Source: Aspidiotus rigidus
Taxonomy: Eukaryota > Arthropoda > Insecta > Hemiptera > Diaspididae
Length of the DNA: 64,000 nt
NCBI GenBank assembly: GCA_035079385.1
Contig: JAVHKY010000023.1
Location: 8,717,501 to 8,781,500, forward strand
Direction: 5' to 3'
Under the pieces are notes generated by a model. It was not told where the DNA came from, did no database searches, and saw nothing but the letters and a program-made list of their open reading frames with translations. The position numbers and the translations under genes were made by a program. This document shows positions 1-10,859 of the stretch, piece after piece. How positions within the stretch are numbered: the first letter of the stretch is position 1; each line of letters begins with the position of its first letter.

Positions 1-998
1 AGTTCTATCGGGGATCGTATATATGTCGTATTGTCATAGATCGTATTTTTCGATCCTGCCCCTGTTACCTCGTAAAACTTTGATTTTCCTCATGTAGGCA
101 CTTCCAAGCTCTATCCATTTCCAGTTGCTCTCAAGAAAGTCTGTATAGATAGATTGCAAATGTTATTGTTGTGTTCAATAAAGGAATTGAATAGGTTGTG
201 AATGCGCTTGGTGGCTGTGCCAATATAGGATTTATACCTCGTCTTCAGTAGCACTCGTCTTTCATATGACGATATTTCTCCAAGTCTATGCACATTTATT
301 GCATATGTAATCAACGCCGTCTCAACAGTCTGCTAACCATCTTTCACAAGAACCAGATATAAATTACCAAATTTCGGCGCTTAGCAGCAATGTCGACCTG
401 AAAGCTCGTTTTTCTTCCATTGTTATGTCGCATATATAGCAAGTAAACGCCAAGTTAAGTACTGCTGTACCACCGGTCAGTATTGTCGTCAAATCAAACA
501 GCAGAAGATAATTCGGATGAGTACTGGTCCTACTTACCAAAGTACCCATGAAATCAGTTAAAATGCTTCCTGCGAATCAAAAATACTCATTTTCTAAATT
601 CAATTTACATCACACGAAACAAAAGAGAATGAGAAAACGGATATATCCAAAATACTGCTCAACATCAAGGGTCGACGACCAAATGTATTACTCCATGAAC
701 CAAGAAAGATGGAAATCACAGCCGGGAATATTGACAAGTTTATCGTCTTGTACGTAGAAGTATACTTTTTAATTTCTGGAAAGTATGGAGCCTCTTTGTC
801 CAGGCAAAGAACTTCATCAAACAGCTTTGCAATATTGTAATTCGACCATATTGGCTGTGATGGTACGTCTTCAGAAAATCACGACTAACGTCTTGTATTA
901 GGTCTCCAGATATGGTCTGGTATTGAGTTTGGAACTTGACGAGCGAACTTTCGACTTTGGGTTTTCCTATAGAAATGAAAAAATGAAAACATTATTCG
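1..998. other. no recognisable gene
   Basis: Short open frames occur on both strands but none shows a motif or a composition I recognise. There is no tandem repeat. The stretch ends where the R1-like retrotransposon remnant begins. Confidence 0.5.
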
Positions 999-2103
999 TC
1001 AATTACAAACTATGATCGCCGGATGACAATAATAATGACGGTGATTATTACGAGCCGAGAACGCAGGCCCGTAGCCAGCGTTCAAAGTTGGGGTGGGCTT
1101 CCAAGATTTCAGGTAGGGCGCAGTCAAAATTTGCCTGAACAGTGCGGCGGCTTCTAATTGGCCCGGATGGGCCACTGCTTTTTGTTTCAATGCTTGTGTC
1201 AATTTTATTGCTGCCACTTCTTCGCGATTGAGAGCATGCTGGTGAAGCGAGTCCGCCGGCTCCTTGAATATATTTACCACCTCTCTCCTTCTGTCTGGTA
1301 TCTTCATGGAGTCGGCCCATGCTGGCGCAACGGAGGATCGGCAAGGTGGTGCTCATTATGATCCTTCTTTTTGCTTCTCTCGGTCCTCCTAGGTTCCTCA
1401 TTAGGCGGCTTAGATATCCAACTACCCGGCCCGCCTCTTCCGCTGCCATCAGGCAAACCAGATGCCCAGGTACTTCATCGGCTTCTTGGTTTCAATTTCC
1501 ACACCTTGCAGGCGAAATGTGGGCGGACTGAACTTCCGACGGGTCGTGAATAAAATGGCCTCCGTCTTACTACCTGCAAGTTCGAGTCCAACCGACTCAC
1601 CTCTAGAGCCCAGTTTACCCTGCTCTGCACCGCTACAGTTGTTTCGGCAGTGCAGACTACCGGGGTGTCATCCGCATAGCATCTGGTGGCAGCTTCACCT
1701 TAAATATCCCATTAAATGCGACGTACCACAAAAGTGGCCCAAGGACCGACCCCCGCGGCACCCTACAAGTAACAGGGCACTTTACTGTACCAGCAGACGT
1801 CTCTGCTTGCATTTCACGACAGCTAAGATAGCTGCTGATCATCCTGTGCAGGTATGCGGGTACTCCTGCGTCCACAAGAGCTTCCAATATCCTCTTACAT
1901 GGAATCGAATTGAACGCATTTCTTATGTCGAGGCTGACGGCTGCGCAAAACTGACGCATAGCTGACTCGGCTATCCTCTTCAGCCGGATCCCAGCATCTG
2001 ATGTACAGCGTTTAGTTTGAAAACCGTACTGACTCCTAGAAATTATATATTTTTCCTTCGGATAGCTCTCCACTCGATTGGCTAGGGTGTTCCACAAAAC
2101 CAA
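999..2103 (-). pseudogene. R1-like non-LTR retrotransposon reverse transcriptase remnant
   Basis: This is a broken reverse transcriptase of an R1-type LINE, read from 2103 downward. The first frame (2103-1657) has the fingers and palm blocks: SQYGF, SLDIRNAFNSI (motif A region) and RGSVLGPLLW. The catalytic YADD lies at 1667-1678 in a different frame, so a frameshift falls just before it. Further on, KTEAILFTTRRKFSPPTF (near 1490-1560) and MKYLGIWF follow, as in R1 elements. A third frame (1449-1048) carries GGPREAKRRIIMSTTLPIL, typical of the region after the thumb. The endonuclease and the upstream part are missing. At least two frameshifts and lost start sites make it non-functional. R1 elements normally insert in 28S rDNA, but no rDNA is seen here, so this is a dispersed relative. 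The clade call comes from remembered motifs. Confidence 0.8.
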
Positions 2104-2131
2104 AATTCCAGTGGTGTAGCAGGGGGAACAG

Positions 2132-2710
2132 CAGGGTGTCTACCGGTCATGTAAATCGAGTAAATCAAGTAAAAGTCGAGTATTTTCATTAACGGTCAAG
2201 TAAAAATGACAAAAAATGTTGAAAACAAAAATTAGGATGCCATTACAAGTTTTGCAACGGCGAGCGGGGAATCCGCAAGATCCGTATTCCACTACGGAAG
2301 GTCTTTCAAAAAGTGGGACATATAGAAAATCCTATCGTAAGGTATAGCTCGAGAGTGGACATTTTTCAAGCGCCCCCCCCCCTCCCCGTGATTTCGTCAA
2401 CCTCGGACCGCCTGTGCTCGCGCTCGCGGACACGAAAATTTTCTGAAAGTACCCCAACAATATTTTTCCAAGTCCCCCCCCCCTTTCCGTGACGTCATAA
2501 ACCTTGGACCGCTCGCGCCCTCGCTCGCGAACGAAAATTTTCTGAAAGTACCCTCAACAAAAGGATAGCGGGTTCTCCGCTGAAAAAAATAAAAAACTGT
2601 ATTTTTAGCCAGTTTGACTTTTTTTTTTCTTGCTTGTTGACTCGCTTACTTTGAAAAAAGGTCAAGTAAAAGTCAAGTATTTTCAGAATTTCCTTTCAGT
2701 AGAGACCCTG
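2132..2710. mobile_element. short non-autonomous DNA transposon (hAT-like ends)
   Basis: The 579-bp segment starts CAGGGTGTCTAC and ends GTAGAGACCCTG, a 12-bp terminal inverted repeat with one mismatch, of the kind seen in hAT elements. AACAG lies directly outside both ends (2127-2131 and 2711-2715). That is only 5 bp, while hAT duplications are normally 8 bp, so the superfamily is uncertain. Both ends carry the same internal motif AAGTAAAAGTC in direct orientation. The middle (about 2260-2600) is a piece of the composite repeat found at 49370-49750: GAGCGGGGAATCCGCAAG, a CTCGAG unit, a TGACGTCA block and TAGCGGGTTCTCCGCT. It has no coding capacity. Confidence 0.55.
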
Positions 2711-3094
2711 AACAGTATCAGGGGGTCTGCATCTTCTCGGAACTTGGAAATTCACCTTAAAATACCATAAGAATTGCAGAAAAAAATCTTACTCGACCTA
2801 GGAATTGAAATTTAAATTTTTTCATTGGGTCAGAAATGAAATTAATGGACTTTTCATTTCATTTATTTCAGTTATTTTACGTCCCCCTCGACAGCTTGTA
2901 GCCATTTATGGAGGAGGACGGTTTACAGGGATAAACTAGGTACTTAAAACAACTTACTGCACAATACCAAAAAAAAAAAAAAAAAAACGACGCTGGTGCT
3001 GGTGCTGCGGAACGAGAGGTGCGACATACATCAAGGATTCAATTCAGAGCCAGAGAGCGCGAGGGCAAGAGAGCGAGAGCAATGAGGGAATATT
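2711..3094. other. non-coding stretch with a 19-bp A run
   Basis: A homopolymer of 19 A lies at 2969-2987. Because the neighbouring LINE is on the minus strand, this run on the plus strand is not its poly(A) tail. The stretch may include LINE 3' untranslated sequence next to the stop at 3095. Nothing else is recognised. Confidence 0.4.
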
Positions 3095-4319
3095 TTAGGT
3101 TTGTGATTCATTTAGCGCTCTAAGTATTGCTTGTTTAAATTTTGTTCTCGATTGGTAAAAAATGTCTATTTCAGGGTGTAAGAAAGATAATAGGTTGTAC
3201 GTTTTTAAAGCCGTATTGGTAGGTGTCTCCTCTTTGATCTGTTCGTAGAATATTGTTTTCAAGCGGGTTCTTGCCGGCGGTACCCTAAAGAGCACCATAC
3301 CTAGGAGATCGGAATCTATCTTTACACCACGGACCAGATCGTATAATAACATTAGACCGACACACAGCCTCCTACTCTTGAGGCTCGCCATTTCGAATCC
3401 CAGTAACAGCTCGGAATAAGGAATCTCCCAGGGGTAATAGCAGAAGAGTCTCGTGTACAGAAACTTGATAAATTTGGATTGAACCTTTTCTAGATTTTTT
3501 TCAAACTTTTTGGTTGATTTGCTCCGTATAATCGACGAACTTTCAAGGTGGGACCGCACAAACGAGTAGAATAGAATTATAATGGTAGTTTGATCCCTGA
3601 ACATGTACGAATTTCGTTTAAGGAATCCCAAACCACGCATTGCCTTTTGCACTGCTAGAGCTGTATGTTCTCGAAAATCAAGTCCGTGATCCAAAGTCAC
3701 GCCCAGATCCACCACGCCAAACGAACCCCCCTGATGGTGTAGTCTCTAAGTATGAGAGGCTTCGTTTTTTTTTTCGGTGAAATGTCGTAACTGCACACTT
3801 GTCCAAGTTCAAGGGTAACTCGTTGATAGAACTCCAGTCAGCGACCATGTCTAGATCCCTCTGCAAAGCGACCGCGTCAGCATCTCCAGAGACCCGCCCA
3901 AAGAGTTTGAGGTCGCCTGCATACATCAAGCGTCTTGTGCCCGGGTTTATGAAAGTTGAAGGCAAATCGTTAATGTACAGATTGAATAGCAGAGGCTCGA
4001 GGACAGAGCCCTGAGGGACTCTGGAAGAGGACACGAACGATTCAGAGGCAGCTTCTTTGTAGGCAACATACGGGCGTCTATCCGTCAGATAACTATCGAG
4101 TAGACACATAAGGTCGTAAGAAAAATCAAAATTCAATAGTTTGGTTAGTAGGATTTCATGCCCTACCTTATCGAAAGCTTTGGAAAAATCAGTGTAAATT
4201 GCGTTGATTTGCTGCCCTTCCAAGCATGCCCGATTAACAAAGGATACCAAGTGATTTAGGTTTGTTACGACTGGTCGTCCACTAGTAAAGCCGTGCTGCT
4301 CCTTCGATAGCTTATTTTG
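3095..4319 (-). pseudogene. jockey/CR1-like LINE reverse transcriptase, C-terminal half
   Basis: Read downward from 4319, the sequence begins with KLSKEQHGFTSGRPVVTNL, then IYTDFSKAFDKV (motif A), RVPQGSVLEPLLFNLYIND (motif B) and MYAGDLKLF at the catalytic site. The expected YADD reads YAGD (codons at 3912-3923, one GAC-to-GGC change), so this copy cannot polymerise. After a frameshift near 3700 the second frame (3715-3095) gives DLGVTLDHGLDF, GFLKRNSYMF and SFVRSHLESS, the conserved tail of jockey/CR1 RTs. It is the downstream half of the LINE whose upstream half is at 6557-7680. The two are separated by an insertion. Copy number cannot be judged from here. Confidence 0.85.
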
Positions 4320-4355
4320 ACATGTTCCATGTCTTTTCTCTCGCCGGACCCCGAT

Positions 4356-4471
4356 TATGAAACTCGCGAGTACACCCCCCCCCCTCCCCTTTCCCCCTCA
4401 AGAGAAATCTCTACCCCGTGGGTGATTCAGAAATTCGCGAGTACACCCCGCGTAATAATAATAATTATTAA

Positions 4472-4504
<33 letters not shown>

Positions 4505-5143
4505 AAATAATTAAATAAATTAATTAATAAATAATTAAATAATTAATATAATAATTAATAATTAGAAAATCTCTACTCCGTGGGTGATTCAGAAATTCGC
4601 GAGTACACCCCGCGTAATAATAATAAATAATTAATTAATTATTAATTAAATAATAAAATAATTAAATAATTAAATAAATAAATGATTAAATAATTAAATA
4701 AATAAATGAATAAATAATTAGATAATTGATATAATTAATAATTAGAAAATCTCTACCCCGTGGGTCATTCAGAAATTCGCGAGTACACCCCGCGTAATGA
4801 TAATAAATAATCATATTAATTAATTAATAAATAATTAAATAATTAAATAAATAAATGATTAAATAATTAATATAATTAATAATTAGAAAATCTCTACCCC
4901 GTGGGTGATTCAGAAATTCGCGAGTACACCCCGCGTAATAATGATAAATAATCATATTAATTAATTAATAAATAATTAAATAATTGAATAATTAAATAAA
5001 TAAATAAATAAATGATTAAATAATTAAATAAATAAATGAATAAATAATTAGATAATTAATATAATTAATAATTAGAAAATCTCTACCCCCTGGGTGATTC
5101 AGAAATTCGCGAGTACACCCCGCGTAATAATAATAATTATTAA

Positions 5144-5184
<41 letters not shown>

Positions 5185-5652
5185 AAATAATTAAATAATT
5201 GAATAAATTAATTATTAAATAATTAAATAATTAATATAATTAATAATTAGAAAATCTCTACTCCGTGGGTGATTCAGAAATTCGCGAGTACACCCCGCGT
5301 AATAATAATAAATAATTAATTAATTATTAATTAAATAATAAAATAATAAAATAATAAAATAAATAAATGATTAAATAATTAAATAAATAAATGAATAAAT
5401 AATTAGATAATTAATATAATTAATAATTAGAAAATCTCTACCCCGTGGGTGATTCAGAAATTCGCGAGTACACACCGCGTAATAATAATAAATAATCATA
5501 TTAATTAATTAATAAATAATTAAATAATTGAATAATTAAATAATTAAATAATTAATTACCGTGCGTCCGTGCACATCTCTACCCCGCGGGTGATTTAGAA
5601 ATTAGCGAGTACACCCCGCGTAATAATAATAATAATTAATAATAAATAAATA

Positions 5653-5685
<33 letters not shown>

Positions 5686-5855
5686 AGTATAATTAATATT
5701 TAGAAAATCTCTACCCCGTGGGTGATTCAGAAATTCGCGAGTACACCCCGCGTAATAATAATAAATAATTAATTAATTAATAATTAAATAATTAAATAAT
5801 TAAATAAATAAATGAATAAATAATTAAATAATTAATATAATTAATAATTAGAAAA
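4356..5855. repeat. AT-rich satellite array, nine units of about 130-190 bp
   Basis: A conserved GC-containing core (CTCTACCCCGTGGGTGATTC, then AATTCGCGAGTACACCCCGC) recurs with starts at about 4409, 4571, 4751, 4892, 5081, 5256, 5436, 5577 and 5709, after a partial first copy near 4356. Spacing is 132-189 bp. Between cores lie runs of AATAA/AATTA/AAATA that vary in length and cause the size variation. The copy at 5577 is the most diverged. No open frame is maintained. Confidence 0.95.
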
Positions 5856-5885
5856 TTTTCTAAGTCCCTGTTCCTATCATATATG

Positions 5886-6446
5886 GCTGGATAGTCGAAA
5901 TTTTTCCAAGTCCCCTAGACTTGAATTATCTCATACCATTCCAATACAACAGTGAGTTCGCGCTACCTCATATTTCTCATAGAAGACTTGAATTTTCTTA
6001 TACCATTCCAATAGAACAGCGAGATCGCTCGTTCGCCCCACGAAAGTTGATACCTCAAAATATAGAACACCCACAATTACCTCAAAATATTTCTCATACA
6101 AGACTTAGACGACGCCAAGATAGGTAAAGGGGTAAACGAATGATATCTCACGAACACTTGACCTAGTAGAAGAATTAATAATAAATAAATAAATAAATAA
6201 TATTAAATAATAAAATAATTAAACAATTAAATAATTAAATAAATAAAGGCTGGATAGTCGAAATTTTTCCAAGTCCCCTAGACTTGCATTGCCTCATACC
6301 ATTCCAATACAACAGCGAGACAGGGGGCGAACGAGCGGAGCGAGTTCGCGCTACCTCATATTTCTCATAGAAGACTTATACGACGCCAAGATAGGTAAAG
6401 GGGTAAACGAATAATATCTCACGAACACTTGACCTAGTAGAAGCCT
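5886..6446. repeat. two direct copies of a 200-290 bp unit
   Basis: Both copies begin GGCTGGATAGTCGAAATTTT and end near CACGAACACTTGACCTAGTA: 5886-6174 and 6246-6446. An AAATA-type run separates them. The start of each is a variant of the 45-bp CTCGAG minisatellite unit found at 10964-11765. The first copy contains an internal duplication that the second lacks. The second carries GAACGAGCGGAGCGAGTT, also seen near 10470 as GAACGAGCGTAGCGAGT. Confidence 0.8.
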
Positions 6447-6556
6447 AGACTGAAATATTTCAAGATGACTGATAAAATATAAAAGACATGGAACATGAAT
6501 TTCGTTTATTTGGCTATGCCAGAAAATTTCTTCTCAAAGTTTAAATTAAATTCTGA

Positions 6557-7680
6557 GGTTTTTTTATTTGGGGGAATATTTGATCTGAAATGATTCTTTT
6601 AAATATTTTGGCAGGACAGGGAAGTAACGAATTGGTCTAAAATTACTGATGTTACGAGAGTTTTCTTTTTTGGGAATGGGTACTATCTTTGCAACTTTCC
6701 ACACATCAAGAAAGTCTCTCGTTTTTATAATCGTGTTATAAATGTGTGTCAAAGGTGCCGCGAGTAGCTTCGAGCAGGCCTTATACACAAATTGAGGGAC
6801 GTTGTCAGGGCTAAGCGATTTTTTGGGTTTGAGCTTCTTTAAATGTACCCTCACTTCCGCTTCCGTAATAACGTTAACCCGTACACCGCCACAGTCCCAG
6901 TGGTGTTTTGCATGACGAGACTGATTTGGGTCAGGAGAGCTCCCAGTGTACACTGACGAGAAGTATTTCGCAAATGCGTTCGCTATTTGTGTAGGGTCAT
7001 GTAAGGCGTTATTATTCGAGTCAACTTGGCCAGAACAATTTGTCCGTGTTCCCTTGATGTAGGACCAGAATTTCTCCGGTTTGCATCTTAACTCCCCCTC
7101 GATTTCAGCATTAAAGTCTTTTTTGGCTTTCCTAGTTAATTTTTTAATTTCCGATCTTAATTTGGAGAATTTTACACTCAGCTTTTGGCAGCCAGTTTGT
7201 TTCAGCCTTCTGTGTATCCTAGATTTTGTTTTCAGTTTTCTTATTATTTCATGATTGAACCAAGGAAGGTAAGTTCTTTCGTTATGGGACTTTTTCCTAC
7301 AGTAAGGCACGTGTTTGTTCAAAGAATTATCTAGACAATGATGAAAGTTGAGAGCAGCAATATTGCTAGTGTTACTCTGGAATACTTCCTCCCCTTTTTC
7401 TTCTCTGAGAGAGGTATAGAGAGAATAATAATCCGCCTTCCTGAAGTTGCGGTAGGTGTTTTGAGACAAACTAGTTAGCGGAAAATCAATTTGAAGGGGA
7501 GGATGGTAGGGGTCCGGGTGTTCGACCAAGGAAGACCCCTACACCGTCAATATTACTCACTACAATGTCGAGAGTCTTTCCCCTATGGTTTATTGGACAA
7601 TTTTTCAAGTATTGGACTTTAGGGTTTATTAAGTTTATAAAGGCGGTACACTCCCTGTAGTATAAAAGTGCATAGAACAA
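6557..7680 (-). pseudogene. jockey/CR1-like LINE, endonuclease end and RT N-terminal half
   Basis: Reading downward, 7680-7486 gives NHRGKTLDIVVSNIDGVGV, the C-terminal part of an apurinic-type endonuclease. 7529-6564 continues with EHPDPYHPPLQIDF, WFNHEIIRKLKTK, FWSYIKGTR and then the first RT blocks: KKSLSPDNVPQFVYKACSKL, DVWKVAKIVPIPKK and NFRPI. A frameshift lies near 7500-7530 and another near 6600, where an alternative frame gives AKIFKRIISDQIFPQ. The sequence continues in the downstream half at 3095-4319. The ORF1 and most of the endonuclease are missing, so the copy is 5'-truncated near 7680. Confidence 0.85.
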
Positions 7681-10190
7681 ATGGTGCTCAGGGAAGAGCC
7701 TAGTATAAGTCTAGTGGACTAGGGAATGACGTCATCAACCTACGTTAGAAGAATTGGTCTAGGCTAGAGCCTTCAGGAGATATTTACTGTTCCGCATTGT
7801 ACGAGTAAAACATGATAAATTTTATAGTACTGAAGTATAGTACGGACCGTATAGACTTTCCTACAGCAAATTTTCTTTTTCGAAGGAAATATCCGCTTTC
7901 TTTAAGCATTTCACCAAGAACTTACAAAATAATTACAGTCGATTTTGTACATTTCAGAGACGTAATACTTATACTCACTAAAAGATGAAGAAAAAAAAGA
8001 TAAGACAAGCTGTTTTCCACGAGGCTGCGAAGATTGGCTTCTAAATTTTCTCAAACTAGTCTTATTCTTCGTGTGTTATATTCGATTCTTATCATTTCTG
8101 AAATTTCCAACATTTTTTTTTTTTTTTTTTTTTTTATGGCACATTTTTGGTTACCATTTTGCTAACGTTTTTGTTTTCTTCAAGTCATTATTGCCTATTA
8201 TTTTCCATATTAGGCCTGAAGATCAAAGATTAGTTGAGAAAGGGTTCTCTGCGAACGATAGATTGTTTACGAAGTTATCTCCAGTGGAATAATGTTTTTC
8301 GAGGTGTAAAATGAAAATATATCAATGATTGTGTTCAACTGACACTTCGATATATAATTATCACTCAAGTTGACCAAAGAGAGAACGCGGATGATCTGCG
8401 AATTTCTTTCAGCCGCGAGAAAAATGGTACGCGTTCTCTTTTCAGCAGTTCTCATCGAAATTTCCTATCAAATTTTTTGCAAGCGTCGAGCTAAAATTTG
8501 ATCGCTGGTCGAGCGGCTGAATTCTCGCAAATACGAGTTCATTCGTCCAATCGCTTTGTCGAAGTACCGCACATCAACTCCACCGGCTGTAGGTCAAACG
8601 TTTTACATTAGTAAACGTCTAAGCGCGCAATTTGGCCAATACGCGAGTAATGGTAGAGGAGAGAGATCAAGTTATTCTTGATGATCATCTAGGACAGACC
8701 TTACCTCCAGGAGTGTATGGCGGATAATCATATTGTATTATGAGCGAACTGATACTTAAGTATATACCAGTAATAGAAATCAAAGTACGCCAGGCACTTC
8801 GGCTATTTATTCGCGTAATGACATTAGAAAATCTCTCGCATGACCCGAGCAATCATAATAAAATTGGAGCGAATTGGAAGATTTTTATTGTTCCAAGAGA
8901 CGTTCATCGAAATTTACTTTGTCAATACCGAAGAAACGCGATTGTATTTCTCAGTTAATTAATGACCGTCTACTTTGCATTGAACGTGGTCCGAATGGCC
9001 GATTAAGCAAAAGATCAGCCTGCATCACGTCGTGGCCGTGCGCTCTTTTCCGGTCATCAATAGCCCGAAAGTCGAAACATTCAACGACGACAAAATATTA
9101 TTTTCTCATACGTGTACTATTACGACGATCATTTGTTGTTCCTGTTTTTCTTGTTTCGTTGTTTTTCTAAACAAACATTTATCAGCGTGTACTATTTTCA
9201 CTTTTGTCGGTTATGAGAGACGGTGCAATTTCACGAATTGTGGAAATGTCATAAAAGATGCTATCTGTTGTCCTCCTCAACACCATGCCGCGGAGGAACA
9301 ATATCATCTTTTATCATCTCTTACTAGTTCGGTGTAGTAGGTTTCACTTTCAAAAATGAATTTTAATTTTTCCGCGATAAACACGGGCTCCGGGCGCTGA
9401 AAAATTGGGTTTACTTGTCAGATTCGTTCACGTGTTCGGAAATATATTGTTCAGTGGAGTTGTAGAAAAACGATATTTGAACGAAATTACAGTACGTTAC
9501 GGACTATTGGCGCGATCGTGAAATAAATTAAATAACAGTACGCCTACTCATGTTAGAATCGTATGACCGGAGGCGCTCACGATACTGGTGCAGACTTCAA
9601 ACGGAGCTGTTTGGTTTTTCGTGGGATCGCGCGATTTTCGCATTAGACGGCGCTGCGAACTATTCAGCATCGGAATGAATGACCTTTGGTGGAAGTTGCA
9701 TTGTGCGTATAATTTGTTCGTGTGGAGTACCGTACCGCGCGAGCATTTATCTGTCGTTGATTAATCTTCGCAAGTGGTTAATTGACTATAGATATATAGG
9801 TTGGGCGAATTGCGAAATGGTGTATATATATGAGGTATGAAAATGCGCCGCTATCATACTAATTATACGTGCCGACGTACTCGCGAATTGATGACAATCT
9901 GATTGCGGTGTCGGCTCGTTTTAGACCGAATGCGACGAGAGGTGTACCCAGATGCAATTGGATTAATGACAAATTTGTCTTCGGTTCATTGGGTTCTTAT
10001 ATCGAACGCTCGCACGCATTACCTAGGTCGCAAAACTGTGTCTTCCAATTCGCGATACCTCATTTTCCTTACATGTGCGACAGTCACTGAGTTACAGGGC
10101 GCCAAAGAGGCGGGAAGAGATGAAGCGAGCATAACAGAAATGACACTACAGGACAGATACCTGCGGACTGACCAAAGTCAACTTTCTTTA
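7681..10190. other. about 2.5 kb without a recognisable gene
   Basis: A T-rich homopolymer run lies near 8111-8135 and a TGACGTCA octamer at about 7726. Otherwise the sequence is mixed, without tandem repeats or transposon motifs that I recognise. Open frames are short and have no familiar domains. It may be ordinary intergenic or intronic DNA. Confidence 0.5.
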
Positions 10191-10192
10191 CA

Positions 10193-10322
10193 CTGACTAA
10201 AAACGCGAAAGCAAAGAGGTGCAACGACTATCGCATAATAAGCCTAGTGTCCCATGTTTTGAAAATATTTCTGCGAATGGTCCACGAGAGGATACATCGC
10301 ACGTGTGAAGCGCAAATGGGTC
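10193..10322 (+). pseudogene. short RTE-like LINE reverse transcriptase fragment
   Basis: In one frame the sequence reads KAKRCNDYRIISLVSHVLKI followed by FLRMVHERIHR. This matches the finger region (RxISLxSHxxKIxLRxxxxRI) of RTE-clade reverse transcriptases. Only about 43 residues survive, with no start or stop of its own and no upstream or downstream RT blocks. The family call rests on this block alone. Confidence 0.6.
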
Positions 10323-10525
10323 AGCCCTTACGGCGCACGTAGGTGGCCTCCTTTACATACATGAAAGCTGATCGCTCAAAATATCTCTCATTCCAAATTT
10401 ATACGACACCAGAAAGGGAGCGAGAGGCGATAGCACAAAATATTTTATATCAGACTTATTCTAAACCAGGGGTGAACGAGCGTAGCGAGTGATAAAATAC
10501 AAGAGACATAGAACATGATCTTTAT

Positions 10526-10850
10526 TTACTCGGCTACGCCAACACATTTTCTTTTACAGAACGTCGAAGTCATGTTTCTCTTCAATAGTGTTCTTCTTAT
10601 CGGACAACCATTTGAAACTAATAACTTCTGGAGTTTGTCGGCAACATTGGATTTTATTTGTAGTAAACCCTGCATTTCTCTTCTGGTTAAACGGACATTC
10701 AAATGTACTAAGTCATCAAGATTGGTATGGATGTTGAACAGAACTTTCAGCAAATTGAATGGTAATAATCCACAGTTGAAGGCTTTCAGTTCAAAAGACT
10801 TTAGGTGCTCTGGACGGATTTTCCCTCAGTTTGTTAAAGAGGCGAGGCAA
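10526..10850 (-). pseudogene. unassigned small basic ORF remnant
   Basis: On the minus strand a frame runs from about 10850 (after a stop near 10825) to 10526. It reads RPEHLKSFELKAFNCGLLPF, then a leucine-rich stretch, LTRREMQGLLQIKSNVADKL and GCPIRRTLLKRN. The leucine-rich 'LTxxEx...L...I+RTLL' layout resembles small conserved basic proteins found near Maverick/adintovirus-type elements, but I cannot confirm this and no other gene of such an element is present. The tail (CKRKCVGVAE, stop) overlaps the sequence shared with the right end of the 4321-6549 insertion. Confidence 0.25.
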
Positions 10851-10859
10851 ATCATTAAT

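Larger units (their letters stand above)
4321..6549. mobile_element. satellite-bearing insertion splitting a LINE
   Basis: The LINE reading frame upstream (ending near FPQI at 6557) and downstream (starting KLSKEQHGF near 4319) would be adjacent without this segment. A perfect 17-bp inverted repeat, CATGTTCCATGTCTTTT, lies at 4321-4337 and, reversed, at 6481-6497. About 52 bp of further element sequence follows on the right: GGCTATGCCAGAAAA also occurs, diverged, near 10535. Possible target duplications are TATTTTGA (4313-4320) and AATTCTGA (6549-6556), with two mismatches. The inside is almost entirely tandem repeat. No protein is encoded. It could be a non-autonomous transposon that amplified a satellite internally. 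The exact right boundary is uncertain. Confidence 0.6.

Noticed and set aside
1462..1965. A 167-residue plus-strand protein
   Set aside because: It is antisense to the R1-like RT, whose motifs are readable on the minus strand.
2969..2987. Poly(A) tail of the neighbouring LINE
   Set aside because: The LINE is on the minus strand, so its tail would appear as T on the plus strand.
4380..5860. A CRISPR-like array (regular cores with variable spacers)
   Set aside because: The spacers are AT microsatellite runs of variable length and the cores are too long. The setting is eukaryotic.
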